Assembly: GCA_963753115.1 (NCBI GenBank)
Contig: CAVWBB010000004.1
Coordinates: 90,281 to 154,280 of the forward strand
DNA length: 64,000 nucleotides
Source: Bog-473 sp963753115
GTDB taxonomy: Bacteria > Actinomycetota > Acidimicrobiia > Acidimicrobiales > RAAP-2
Direction: 5' to 3'
Positions within the stretch are counted from its first letter, which is position 1. Every line of letters begins with the position of its first letter. Below, piece by piece: positions 1 to 10,140 of the stretch. The notes under the pieces were generated by a model. The model saw only the letters and a program-made list of their open reading frames with translations, was not told the origin of the DNA and did no database searches. A program made the position numbers and the translations under genes.

Positions 1-1
1 G

Positions 2-178
2 ACGCTGATCCCCACGCTGCTCCTCGACGACGTCTTCTCCGAGCTCGACCCGGCCCGCAGCCGGGCCCTGGTGGCGGAGCTGCCGGCCGGACAGTCGATC
101 CTGACCACGGCGGCGCCGCTGCCCGAGGGGATCGAGGTGGCCCGGTTGCTCCCCGTGCAGGACCTGGAGGAGGGGTGA
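2..178 (+). CDS. recF: RecF, C-terminal fragment (truncated by window edge)
   Basis: The C-terminal 58 residues of the DNA replication/repair ATPase RecF, read in frame 2 from the window edge to a TGA at 176-178. The Walker B/D-loop LLLDDVFSELDPARS, typical of the SMC/RecF family, is followed by a short tail with the expected LTTAAP-type switch region. RecF loads RecA on gapped DNA. The stop overlaps the GTG start of the next gene (GTGA), so the two are probably translationally coupled. The identity rests on the signature and on synteny with dciA-gyrB-gyrA. Confidence 0.88.
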   Translation, partial: TLIPTLLLDDVFSELDPARSRALVAELPAGQSILTTAAPLPEGIEVARLLPVQDLEEG

Positions 179-489
179 CGAAGCGCCGGCGCGACTACGG
201 GCCGCGCCCGGTCGGGGCCTCCATGCCACGGCTGCTGGGCCGGCTGGGCTCGGCCCCCACGCCGGCGGTCATGGAGGCGGTGTTCACCCGCTGGGAGGAG
301 CTGGTCGGCCCTGAGCTGGGCAGCCATGTGCGGCCTCAGCGTGTCGACGGGCGTGTGCTCGTGGTGGCGGTCGAGCACCCGGCCTGGGCGACCCGCGCCC
401 GCATGGAATCGGGTCAGATTCTGGCGCGGTTGCGGGCCCTGGGCGACACCACCATCGACCGCCTGGAGGTCGTGGTCGAGCGCACCTGA
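175..489 (+). CDS. dciA: DciA/DUF721 family protein
   Basis: A 104-residue DUF721 protein, the family of DciA, which helps load the replicative helicase DnaB in bacteria without DnaC. The core WEELVGPELGSHVRP and the stretch VDGRVLVVAVEHPAWA are family hallmarks. The length is shorter than proteobacterial DciA but normal for the actinobacterial gene between recF and gyrB. It starts at a GTG overlapping the recF stop by 4 bases. The helicase-loading role is inferred from the family. Confidence 0.8.
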   Translation: MTKRRRDYGPRPVGASMPRLLGRLGSAPTPAVMEAVFTRWEELVGPELGSHVRPQRVDGRVLVVAVEHPAWATRARMESGQILARLRALGDTTIDRLEVVVERT

Positions 490-643
490 GTGACACGTGC
501 GTGGGGGCGCCCGCGACCGTTCAGAGGTGCCGAATTGGAGCCGCCGTCGGGTAGAATGGTGCGTCCGCATCGAAAGGCCCGACGTGACCATCCGGGGATT
601 CGATACGCACCGGGAAAGACCTACGTTCTGAAAGGGCGCGCCT
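490..643 (+). promoter_or_regulatory. gyrB upstream region with candidate -10 box
   Basis: The 154 bases between dciA and gyrB hold a good sigma-70-type -10 hexamer, TAGAAT, at 552-557. No clear -35 is seen; the best-placed sequence is around 528-534. An AAAGGG at 631-636 precedes the gyrB GTG by 7 bases and is the likely ribosome-binding site. A gyrB promoter separate from recF-dciA is inferred. Confidence 0.4.
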
Positions 644-2609
<1,966 letters not shown>

Positions 2610-2635
2610 GCGGACGGACCGGGAGTAGGGAGCAC

Positions 2636-5149
2636 ATGCCACAGTCGACACGCGGCTCGGGCCGCGGGGGAGCGGGCTCGGGCGGGGACAGCGGGACCCC
2701 ACCCGACGCCGAGGAGCCGGTCAGCGGCTCCATTGAGCCGATCGAGATCCAAGAGGAGATGGAGCGCTCGTTCCTCGAGTACTCCATGTCCGTCATTGTG
2801 GCGCGCGCCCTCCCGGACGTGCGCGACGGGCTCAAGCCGGTGCACCGCCGGATCCTCTACTCCATGTTCGACAACGGGCAGCGCCCCGACCGGCCCCACA
2901 GCAAGTGCGCCAAGGTCGTGGGCGAGGTCATGGGGACCTACCACCCCCACGGCGACTCGGCCATCTACGAGGCGCTGGCCCGCATGGTCCAGGAGTTCTC
3001 ACTCCGCCATCCGCTGATCGACGGGCACGGCAGCTTCGGCGGCCGCGGCCCCGACGACGGGGCGGCCGCCATGCGGTACACCGAGTGCCGGCTGGCGCCG
3101 CTCGCCCTGGAGCTGATGGCGGACATCGACGAAGAGACCGTCGACATGGTCGCCAACTACGACGGCTCGTCCCAAGAGCCCGTCGTGCTCCCCGGCCGCT
3201 TCCCCAACCTGCTCGTCAACGGCTCGCAGGGCATTGCCGTCGGCATGGCGACCAACGTGCCGCCGCACAACATGGGCGAGGTCATTGACGCCGCCATCCA
3301 CGTGCTGCACCACCCCGAGGCCACGCCCGACGAGCTCATGGAGTTCGTCAAGGGACCCGACTTCCCGACGGGCGCGCAGATCCTCGGCCGCCAGGGCATC
3401 CTCGACGCCTACCGGACCGGCCGCGGTTCCATCAAGATGCGCGCCGTCGCGGAGATCGAGGAGGGCCGGACCGGGGACCGCATCGTCATCTCCGAGCTGC
3501 CGTACCAGACCTCGGTCGAGGTGATCGAGCAGAAGATCACGGAGCTCGTGCGCGCCGGGGACCTCGACGGCATCAGCGGGATGCGCAACGCGTCGGCCAA
3601 CCAGCAGCCGAGCCTGATCATCGACCTCAAGCGCGACGCCAACGCCAACGTCGTCCTGAACAACCTCTACAAGCAGACGCCGCTGCAGACCAGCTTCGGC
3701 GTGAACATGCTGGCGCTCGTCGACGGCGTGCCGCGCACGCTGAACCTGGCCCAGGCGCTCTCGTACTACATCGACCACCAGATCGAGGTCATTCAGCGCC
3801 GGTCGCAGTTCCGCCTGACCAAGGCGCGCAACCGGGCCCACATCGTCGAGGGCCTGCTGCGGGCGATCGACATGCTCGATCAAGTCATCGCGACCATCCG
3901 GGGCAGCGCCGACCGGCCCGAGGCCCGCACCTCGCTGATGGCCGAGCCCTTCTCGTTCACCGAGGTCCAGGCCACCCACATCCTCGACATGACGCTGGGC
4001 CGCCTGACCCGGCTCGGCCGCTCCGAGCTCGAGGCCGAGATGCAGGAGCTGCTCGCCACCATCGCCGAGCTCGAGGCGATTCTGTCGGACGACGCCAAGC
4101 TGCGCGGTGTCATCGAGACCGAAATGACCGCGATCCGGGACAAGTTCGCCAACCCGCGCCGCAGCATCATCACGCACGATCCGGGCGAGATGGGCGTCGA
4201 AGACCTCATCTCCGACGAGGAGATCGTCGTCACCATGACCCGGGCCGGCTACATCAAGTCCGTGGCGGCGGCCGCCTTCCGGACCCAGGGTCGGGGCGGG
4301 CGCGGCGTCCAGGGCGCCCGGTTGAAGGAGGAGGACCTGGTGAGCCAGGTCGTGCACACCTCCGCCCACGCCTTCCTGCTGCTCTTCTCCAACCAGGGCA
4401 AGGTCTACCGGCTGCGCGGGCACGAGATCCCGATGAAGGACCGGACGGCCCGCGGCACCGCGGCGATCAACCTGGTGCCGCTGGCGCCGAACGAGTCCAT
4501 CGCGGCCATCATCGCCACGCGCGAGTTCGCCCCGGACCAATTCCTGGTGTTCGCCACCGCGCTGGGCCAGGTGAAGAAGACGGCGCTCAGCGAGTACGAC
4601 AAGTCACGGCGCGAGGGGTTCATCGCCATCAACCTGCGCGATGGCGACGAGCTCGTCCGCGTGGTGGCCACCTCGGGCGACGACGACCTCTTCGAGGTCA
4701 CGCGCAACGGCATGACGATCCGCTTCAACGAAGAGGATGTGCGAGCCATGGGACGCGACGCCGCCGGCGTGCGGGGCATCCGGCTGCGCGCCGGGGATGC
4801 CGTCGTGTCCCTCGACGTCGCCGCGGACGACACCGACATACTGATCGTCACCGACGCCGGGTACGGGAAGCGCACCAAGCTGGAGCGCTTCAACCGCCAG
4901 GCCCGCGGCGGGCAGGGCGTGCGCGGCATCCGCCTGACCGGCAAGCGGGGCACCGTGGTCGCCGCCTTCATGGTGGCGCTGGACGAGGAGATCCTGCTCG
5001 TCTCGTCGGGCGGTGTCGTCATCCGCACCCAGGCCCGCGAGATCGCCTCGCAGGGACGCGACGCCACCGGCGTCCGGGTCATGAACCTCGACGAGGGTCA
5101 GAGCGTGGCCGCCGTGGCGCGCGTGAACGCGGAGACCGAAGAGGGCTGA
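2636..5149 (+). CDS. gyrA: DNA gyrase subunit A
   Basis: Breakage-reunion subunit of DNA gyrase, 837 residues, intact. The catalytic tyrosine lies in MRYTECRLAPLA, and the quinolone-region motif HPHGDSAIYEALARM is present. The C-terminal beta-pinwheel shows repeated blades such as GRGGRGVQGARL and RGGQGVRGIRL, including a GyrA-box-like sequence. The N-terminus has about 30 extra Gly/Ser-rich residues before IEPIEIQEEMERSFLEYSMS, a common actinobacterial feature. The ATG at 2636 is preceded by GGGAG. The gene is convergent with lepB. Confidence 0.97.
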   Translation: MPQSTRGSGRGGAGSGGDSGTPPDAEEPVSGSIEPIEIQEEMERSFLEYSMSVIVARALPDVRDGLKPVHRRILYSMFDNGQRPDRPHSKCAKVVGEVMGTYHPHGDSAIYEALARMVQEFSLRHPLIDGHGSFGGRGPDDGAAAMRYTECRLAPLALELMADIDEETVDMVANYDGSSQEPVVLPGRFPNLLVNGSQGIAVGMATNVPPHNMGEVIDAAIHVLHHPEATPDELMEFVKGPDFPTGAQILGRQGILDAYRTGRGSIKMRAVAEIEEGRTGDRIVISELPYQTSVEVIEQKITELVRAGDLDGISGMRNASANQQPSLIIDLKRDANANVVLNNLYKQTPLQTSFGVNMLALVDGVPRTLNLAQALSYYIDHQIEVIQRRSQFRLTKARNRAHIVEGLLRAIDMLDQVIATIRGSADRPEARTSLMAEPFSFTEVQATHILDMTLGRLTRLGRSELEAEMQELLATIAELEAILSDDAKLRGVIETEMTAIRDKFANPRRSIITHDPGEMGVEDLISDEEIVVTMTRAGYIKSVAAAAFRTQGRGGRGVQGARLKEEDLVSQVVHTSAHAFLLLFSNQGKVYRLRGHEIPMKDRTARGTAAINLVPLAPNESIAAIIATREFAPDQFLVFATALGQVKKTALSEYDKSRREGFIAINLRDGDELVRVVATSGDDDLFEVTRNGMTIRFNEEDVRAMGRDAAGVRGIRLRAGDAVVSLDVAADDTDILIVTDAGYGKRTKLERFNRQARGGQGVRGIRLTGKRGTVVAAFMVALDEEILLVSSGGVVIRTQAREIASQGRDATGVRVMNLDEGQSVAAVARVNAETEEG

Positions 5150-5170
5150 CGCTGGGGCTGTCGGGCGGCT

Positions 5171-5188
5171 GCCGGGCGCAATCCCGGC
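5171..5188. terminator. Hairpin between convergent gyrA and lepB
   Basis: GCCGGG (5171-5176) and CCCGGC (5183-5188) form a 6-bp stem with a six-base loop between the gyrA stop and the lepB stop. It has no long T tract. It could terminate transcription on both strands. Confidence 0.45.
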
Positions 5189-5192
5189 GGTT

Positions 5193-5870
5193 CTAGAAGA
5201 TGTGCAGGGACGAGATCGGCCACACGCGGAGCTCGACCTTGCCCACGATCAACGACTTGGCGATCGGTCCCCAGTACCTGCTGTCACACGAGTCGGTCCG
5301 GTTGTCGCCCATGACGAAGTAGTTGTCGGTCGGCACGCGGTACGGCCGGGCCAGGTTCGAGTTGTTGCCCGCCGGGCCGGGGACGGTGACCCCCTGCTCG
5401 GACGAGGGGAGCCAGGTCTCGTCCAGGCGCTTCCCGTCGATGTAGACGTAGCCGCCCGAGAGCGAGACGACGTCGCCCGGGAGCCCGATGACCCGCTTCA
5501 CGAGGTCGTTCACCTGCGCCCCACCGCAGTCCTCGGTCGGGGGTCGTGAGAAGACGACGACGTCGCCCCGGTCGACGCCGTGCAGGTGGTAGCTCAGCTT
5601 GTTGACGAGGATGCGGTCGCCGATCTTCAGCGTGGGCTCCATGGAGCCCGACGGGATGAAGAAGGTCTGGACGACGAAGGCCCGCAGCAGCACCGCCACG
5701 AGGACGGCGACCACGACGACGATGACCGCCTCTTTGATCCACCGCGTCGGGTGGGGATCGGCCGGGGCCGGCTCGGGCGGCGGCTCGACATCCGGTGGCC
5801 CGTCGGAAGGCGGCTCACCCGGGGGCCGTTCGTCGACGGCGAGGACCGGTTCGTTCGGGTCGGGCGCCAC
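5193..5870 (-). CDS. lepB: Signal peptidase I
   Basis: Membrane-bound serine/lysine protease that removes signal peptides from exported proteins, about 225 residues. A Pro/Glu-rich cytoplasmic N-terminus is followed by one membrane segment (VIVVVVAVLVAVLLRAFVV). Then come box B PSGSMEPTL with the catalytic Ser, box C RGDVVVF, box D DLVKRVIGLPGD with the catalytic Lys, and box E GDNRTDSCDSRYWG. The start is uncertain: the frame stays open far upstream, but the neighbouring gene ends at 5908. The GTG at 5870 is chosen as the first plausible start inside the gap. It has no clear ribosome-binding site. Confidence 0.88.
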   Translation of the reverse strand: MAPDPNEPVLAVDERPPGEPPSDGPPDVEPPPEPAPADPHPTRWIKEAVIVVVVAVLVAVLLRAFVVQTFFIPSGSMEPTLKIGDRILVNKLSYHLHGVDRGDVVVFSRPPTEDCGGAQVNDLVKRVIGLPGDVVSLSGGYVYIDGKRLDETWLPSSEQGVTVPGPAGNNSNLARPYRVPTDNYFVMGDNRTDSCDSRYWGPIAKSLIVGKVELRVWPISSLHIF

Positions 5871-5907
5871 CGCACGCAGGTTAGACGGCGTCGCAGGAGG
5901 GGTGGGC

Positions 5908-7635
5908 TCAGGCTGGGGTGGGGACCACCGAGGCCGTGTCGCGCCCGGAGCGCAGGATCGTGCCGGGCAACGCACCCGTGGGAGCACCGTCGCGAATGGT
6001 CTCGACCCCGTTGACCAGGACACGCACGACCCCGTGCGAGCCGGCATAGAGCCGGGCGGTGTCGCCGGGCAGGTCGTGCACCAGCCGGGCGGGCTCCGAC
6101 CCCACCGTCTCGGGGTCGAAGACCAACAGGTCGGCGGCATAGCCCTCGCGGATCAGGCCGCGCTCGCGCAGGCCGAACAGCCGGGCCGGCTGGTCCGTCA
6201 ACATGTGGACGGCCTTCTCCACCGGGACCAGCTTGCGGCCGCGCAGGCAGTCACCGAGGAAGGCGGTCGGATAGTTCGAGCCGCACATGCGGTCGAGGTG
6301 CGCGCCGGCGTCAGACCCGCCGACCATGGCGCGGGGGTCGGACCAGATCTCCGCGCGCAGCTCCCAGGTGGAGTCTTCCCCGTCGTCGGTGTTGGGCCAC
6401 AGGACGGTGCGCAGGTCGTCGGCCAGGACGATGTCGAGGAGCGTGTCGAACGGTGCGGTGCCCCGCTCGGCGGCGATGTCCGCCACGGTGCGGAACGCGC
6501 AGCCTTCGTTCGCCGGCGAGTAGGTGTCCCCGATGGTGTAGGTGCCCCACCGGCCGAGGCCGCGGAAGACCCCCGCCTCCTTGCTGTGGACCCGTTCGTC
6601 GAGCAGTGCGCGCACGGCGGGATCAGCCAGCTGGCGCATCCGCTCGGCTTCGGGCAGCCCCATGACGTCACCCCAGCCAGGAATGAGGAAGAGCGCGCAG
6701 TGGGTGCGGAAGCTCATGTTCATGGGCACGACCGTGGGCATGGTCAGGGCGACGATCCGCCCCCCGGCGGCAGCGGCGGCAGAGGAGGCGGACAGCTGGT
6801 GCGCGATCTTCTCGGTCGAGCGGGCGTCGACCGTCAGCACGTTCCAGTTCAGCGGGCGGCGGGCGGTCACGCTCATGGTGGTCATGAGGTCGACCTCCTC
6901 GTCGGAGAACGAGTCCAGGCAGCCGTTGGTGATGTACTCGAGGGTGGTGCCTTCGTGCGCAGCCACCTCCTCGCAGAAGGCGAGCATCTCGCGGCGGTCG
7001 GCGTAGCGCGAGCTGATCGGGCGCCCGTCTCCGTCCGAGTGCGTGCGGGACTGGGAGGACGAGAATCCCAAACCTCCGGCCTGGAGCGACTCGGCGAGCA
7101 GCGCGCGCATGGAAGCGATCTCCTCGTCGGTGGCCACCTCCTCCCCGCGTTCGGCGCCCATCACCTTGCGGCGCAGGGCGCAGTGGCCCACCAGGAACCC
7201 GGCGTTGACGCCCAGCCGGCCGTCCAGCGCGTCGAGGTACTCCCCGAACGTCGACCAGTTCCACGGCACGCCGTTCTCCAGGGCGGCCAGGGGCATCCCC
7301 TCGACCTTGGCCATCATCTGGCGGATGTAGTCGGCGTCCTCGGCGTTGATGGGGGCGAGCGTGAAGCCGCAGTTCCCGCCGATGACCGAGGTGACGCCGT
7401 GCACGTTGGACGGCGAGGCCAGCGGGTCCCAGAAGAGCTGCGCGTCGTAGTGGGTGTGCGGGTCGACCACGCCGGGCATGACGACGAGGCCGCCGGCGTC
7501 GAACTCGGTCGTCGCCGGCTCGTCGATCTGGCCGATGGCCACGATGCGGCCGTCGCGGATCCCCACGTCGGCCAGGCGACCGGGTTCACCCGTCCCGTCG
7601 ATGACCGTGCCGGATCGGATGACGTAGTCGAGCAT
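5908..7635 (-). CDS. N-acyl-D-amino-acid deacylase family amidohydrolase
   Basis: A 575-residue cytoplasmic metal-dependent amidohydrolase. The N-terminal beta-sandwich part starts MLDYVIRSGTVIDGTG, followed by the metal-binding VDPHTHYDAQLFWDP and later GHCALRR, SDAGAHLD and a C-terminal DLLVFDPETVG. This layout matches the D-aminoacylase/dihydroorotase-like subfamily, which in actinobacteria is common and mostly uncharacterised. Substrate is therefore unknown: it may be an N-acyl-D-amino acid or another cyclic or acyl amide. The ATG at 7635 is followed directly by the conserved start. Downstream lepB is on the same strand about 40 bases away but functionally unrelated. Confidence 0.85.
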   Translation of the reverse strand: MLDYVIRSGTVIDGTGEPGRLADVGIRDGRIVAIGQIDEPATTEFDAGGLVVMPGVVDPHTHYDAQLFWDPLASPSNVHGVTSVIGGNCGFTLAPINAEDADYIRQMMAKVEGMPLAALENGVPWNWSTFGEYLDALDGRLGVNAGFLVGHCALRRKVMGAERGEEVATDEEIASMRALLAESLQAGGLGFSSSQSRTHSDGDGRPISSRYADRREMLAFCEEVAAHEGTTLEYITNGCLDSFSDEEVDLMTTMSVTARRPLNWNVLTVDARSTEKIAHQLSASSAAAAAGGRIVALTMPTVVPMNMSFRTHCALFLIPGWGDVMGLPEAERMRQLADPAVRALLDERVHSKEAGVFRGLGRWGTYTIGDTYSPANEGCAFRTVADIAAERGTAPFDTLLDIVLADDLRTVLWPNTDDGEDSTWELRAEIWSDPRAMVGGSDAGAHLDRMCGSNYPTAFLGDCLRGRKLVPVEKAVHMLTDQPARLFGLRERGLIREGYAADLLVFDPETVGSEPARLVHDLPGDTARLYAGSHGVVRVLVNGVETIRDGAPTGALPGTILRSGRDTASVVPTPA

Positions 7636-7743
7636 GGGACCTCCGGGGCGGGCGCGCTGCGGCGGGTGCCGGGCGCCGAAATCTGACGACCCGTCAGCTT
7701 ACCGTTGTCGTCCTTTGTCGTCCGGCGAGGTCCGTGGCCCGAC

Positions 7744-8370
7744 TCAGGCCGGTTGGTCGCGGGCGGTCCCGGGTCCTTCCTGGTACTGGCGGATGACCGC
7801 CGCCCGGATCTCCTGCAGCCGCGCCTCGACCTGGTGTTGGCGTTCGGTCAGCGCGGCCAGCTCCTCCTCGATGACGGCGAGAGAGCCGGCCACGTCGAAG
7901 GCCGACGTCATGTCCACCTCCGCCATCTCCTGATGGGCTGCCAACAGCTGGTCCGCCCGGCTGAAGAGGTCTTCACTGAGCTCCGGCTCCGGTTCGGGCT
8001 CGGGTTCGGGCTCGGGCTCGGCGGATCCGCCCGCTGGGTGGGACGATGGCTCTGCCTCGGGCCCCGCACCCAGGACGCCGGGGAGGTCGTCGAGCAGGCG
8101 TTTCGCCTGCTCTCCCCCCGTAGCGCCCGCGTGCCGCAGGATCACCAGGTCGGCGGACAGGATGGCCCGGGCGTAGGACAACGCCTCGAGGACGAGGGTC
8201 AGATCGTCCCGCCACGCTCTGATCGGAGTACCCGGGCCCGCCCGCTCGACGTCGGCCGAGACCTCCAGGAGGTGGTCGATGTCGGCCAGGGTGATGGGGT
8301 GGTTCCGCAGTGACAGGTCGGCACCGTCGTGGGCGTCGTCGCCAGCCGCGTCCGCGTGACCTGATGGCAC
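7744..8370 (-). CDS. Hypothetical coiled-coil protein
   Basis: About 208 residues, function not recognised. The N-terminal half is predicted helical (ITLADIDHLLEVSADVERA, then SYARAILSADLVILRHAG). A run of alternating Glu-Pro (about residues 118-127) separates it from a C-terminal heptad-like region (VIEEELAALTERQHQVEAR) that should form a coiled coil. It has no signal peptide or membrane segment. The start is the GTG at 8370, set by a strong GGAGGGGA on the minus strand (8381-8388). The frame is open further upstream, but that part lacks coding character. Confidence 0.6.
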   Translation of the reverse strand: MPSGHADAAGDDAHDGADLSLRNHPITLADIDHLLEVSADVERAGPGTPIRAWRDDLTLVLEALSYARAILSADLVILRHAGATGGEQAKRLLDDLPGVLGAGPEAEPSSHPAGGSAEPEPEPEPEPEPELSEDLFSRADQLLAAHQEMAEVDMTSAFDVAGSLAVIEEELAALTERQHQVEARLQEIRAAVIRQYQEGPGTARDQPA

Positions 8371-8542
8371 CGGGTCACACTCCCCTCCGCAATGGGGCTC
8401 CTCGAGCCGACCCTTGTCGCTTGTTCGCCTTTTCTCTAGCACGAAAGCCGAGTTCGAGGGGGGTTGTCGGGCCACGGGGGCGCCGCCGGGCGTCTCCACA
8501 AGGGCAGCGCGGGTGCCCCGACTGCGTTTCTGACACCCACCT

Positions 8543-8606
8543 TGTGGACGACCGTTCCTTCCTGCGGAACCCCTATGTAGGACAAGTACTCCCCAAGTCG
8601 TCCACA
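8543..8606. repeat. 10-bp inverted repeat (TGTGGACGAC / GTCGTCCACA)
   Basis: TGTGGACGAC at 8543-8552 and its exact reverse complement GTCGTCCACA at 8597-8606 are 44 bases apart, in the non-coding gap between the coiled-coil gene and the dCTP deaminase. Each contains TCGTCCACA, one base from the actinobacterial DnaA-box consensus TTGTCCACA. The rest of the 8371-8669 gap shows nothing further. It could be a DnaA-box pair or a regulator site. Confidence 0.4.
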
Positions 8607-8669
8607 GGCTGTGCCCGACACTGTCCCCAGTGGGGAGCTTTCGCGCCGGGACCGGACGTGCTTTGCTCT

Positions 8670-9851
8670 GTGGGTGCCCGGACGAAGCGACCGCGACCCG
8701 GCCCAATCGGCGTCGTGCTGAACCTGCAACCCGCGTCCGAGGGGGTGCTCCCGGGACAGCTCCTCGAACGAGCCATCCGGGCCGGTTACATCGACGCCGG
8801 GCGTTTCAACATCCCCGATGCCAACGTGCAACCGGCCAGCCTCGACCTCCGACTCGGCGAACGGGCGCTGCGGATTCGGTGCAGCTTCCTGCCCGGGACC
8901 GATTCGGTCGAACGGAAGCTGAAGGACTACATCCTCGACGAGATCGACCTGCGGGGCGACGGCGCCATGCTGGAGGCCCGGTGCCCGTACCTCATTGAGC
9001 TCAAGGAGCGCCTCGACCTCCCGGCCGGGCTGCGAGGCAAGGCCAACCCGAAGAGCTCGACCGGACGGATCGACGTCTTCACCCGGGTCATCACGGACCA
9101 CAGCGACCGTTTCGACGAAGTGGCCCCGGGCTATGCCGGCCCCCTGTACCTGGAGGTCGTTCCCCTCTCGTTTGCCGTCCGGGTCCGCGAAGACCTGACC
9201 CTGAACCAGCTCCGCCTGTCCATGGGCCGGCCCTGGCTCAGCGATGACGATGTCCGCCAGACCCACCTGGAGGAGCCGATCCTCTACAAATCGGGCACGC
9301 CGGTTCCCGTCGACGACCTCATCCTCTCGAACGGACTGTTCCTCGGACTCGACCTGCGGGGCGATGAGCATGGACGGGTCGGCCACAGCACCCGTGACAG
9401 TGCGCCGCTGCTCGACCTGACCTCAGGCGGTGAGGTCGACCCGCAGCCGTTCTGGGACCCCGTCTTCCGGGAGGACGGTGACCGCCTGGTGCTCTCCCCG
9501 AAGCGCTTCTACCTCTTGATGTCGAACGAAGCAGTCAGCATCCCGCCCAACTTGGCAGCGGAGATGACGGCGTACGACCCGACGAGCGGCGAGCTGCGCA
9601 CGCACTACGCCGGATTCTTCGACCCGGGCTTCGGGTTCGACCCGAAGGGCGGCTTCCGCGGGTCGCGCGCCGCGCTCGAGGTGCGCGCCCACGACGTCCC
9701 CTTCATGGTCGAGAACGGTCAGGCGGTGTGCAAGCTGACCTTCGAACGCATGCTGGAGGAGCCGACCTCGCTCTACGGGTCGGGCATCGGGTCTTCGTAT
9801 CAGCAGCAAGAAGAGACGCTGAGTCGCTACTTCCGCCGATCACGGGGGTAG
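8670..9851 (+). CDS. 2'-Deoxycytidine 5'-triphosphate deaminase (two-domain type)
   Basis: A dCTP deaminase-family enzyme converting dCTP to dUTP and ammonia for dTTP synthesis. The long (about 380-residue) form has two trimeric-dUTPase-like domains. The first carries NVQPASLDLRLG and KANPKSSTGRIDVFTRVITD, the nucleotide- and Ser/Arg-bearing catalytic motifs. The second repeats the pattern with YDPTSGELRTHYAGFFDPGFG. The start is not settled: GTG at 8670 is used and GTG at 8715 (just before LNLQPASEG) is equally possible. Neither has a clear ribosome-binding site. Confidence 0.82.
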   Translation: MGARTKRPRPGPIGVVLNLQPASEGVLPGQLLERAIRAGYIDAGRFNIPDANVQPASLDLRLGERALRIRCSFLPGTDSVERKLKDYILDEIDLRGDGAMLEARCPYLIELKERLDLPAGLRGKANPKSSTGRIDVFTRVITDHSDRFDEVAPGYAGPLYLEVVPLSFAVRVREDLTLNQLRLSMGRPWLSDDDVRQTHLEEPILYKSGTPVPVDDLILSNGLFLGLDLRGDEHGRVGHSTRDSAPLLDLTSGGEVDPQPFWDPVFREDGDRLVLSPKRFYLLMSNEAVSIPPNLAAEMTAYDPTSGELRTHYAGFFDPGFGFDPKGGFRGSRAALEVRAHDVPFMVENGQAVCKLTFERMLEEPTSLYGSGIGSSYQQQEETLSRYFRRSRG

Positions 9852-10140
9852 CGCCCCGCCGGGCTGGCATCGCCCACGCGGGCTCGTCCATGCATGTGGC
9901 TCACCGCGTGCGTGCATGCGCATGGAGCAAACGCACCCGGAGTGCGGGCGACGGGCCGAAATCGCGTGAAATTGGGCGAAAAAACGCAACTTCCGATGCA
10001 GGCGCCGCGGGCGCCGCAATCACAATGTTTGCGCACATTCGGCAGGGACTCCGGAGTTTTGCCGTTCCCTCGGGTAAGTGGGATGCGCGGGCGCAAGAGC
10101 AATGTGCGTCCGCAAGACACGCATACAAAGGAGCAGTACC
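9852..10140 (+). promoter_or_regulatory. Leader region of the chaplin-like gene
   Basis: A 289-base gap with no gene. It holds several short palindromes: alternating CATGCATG/GCATGCGCATG around 9889-9925, and CGCCGCGGGCG near 10000. A small hairpin, GACTCCGGAGT, lies near 10050. A strong ribosome-binding site, AAAGGAG, at 10127-10133 lies 7 bases before the TTG start at 10141. No clear -35/-10 pair is recognised. Confidence 0.35.
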
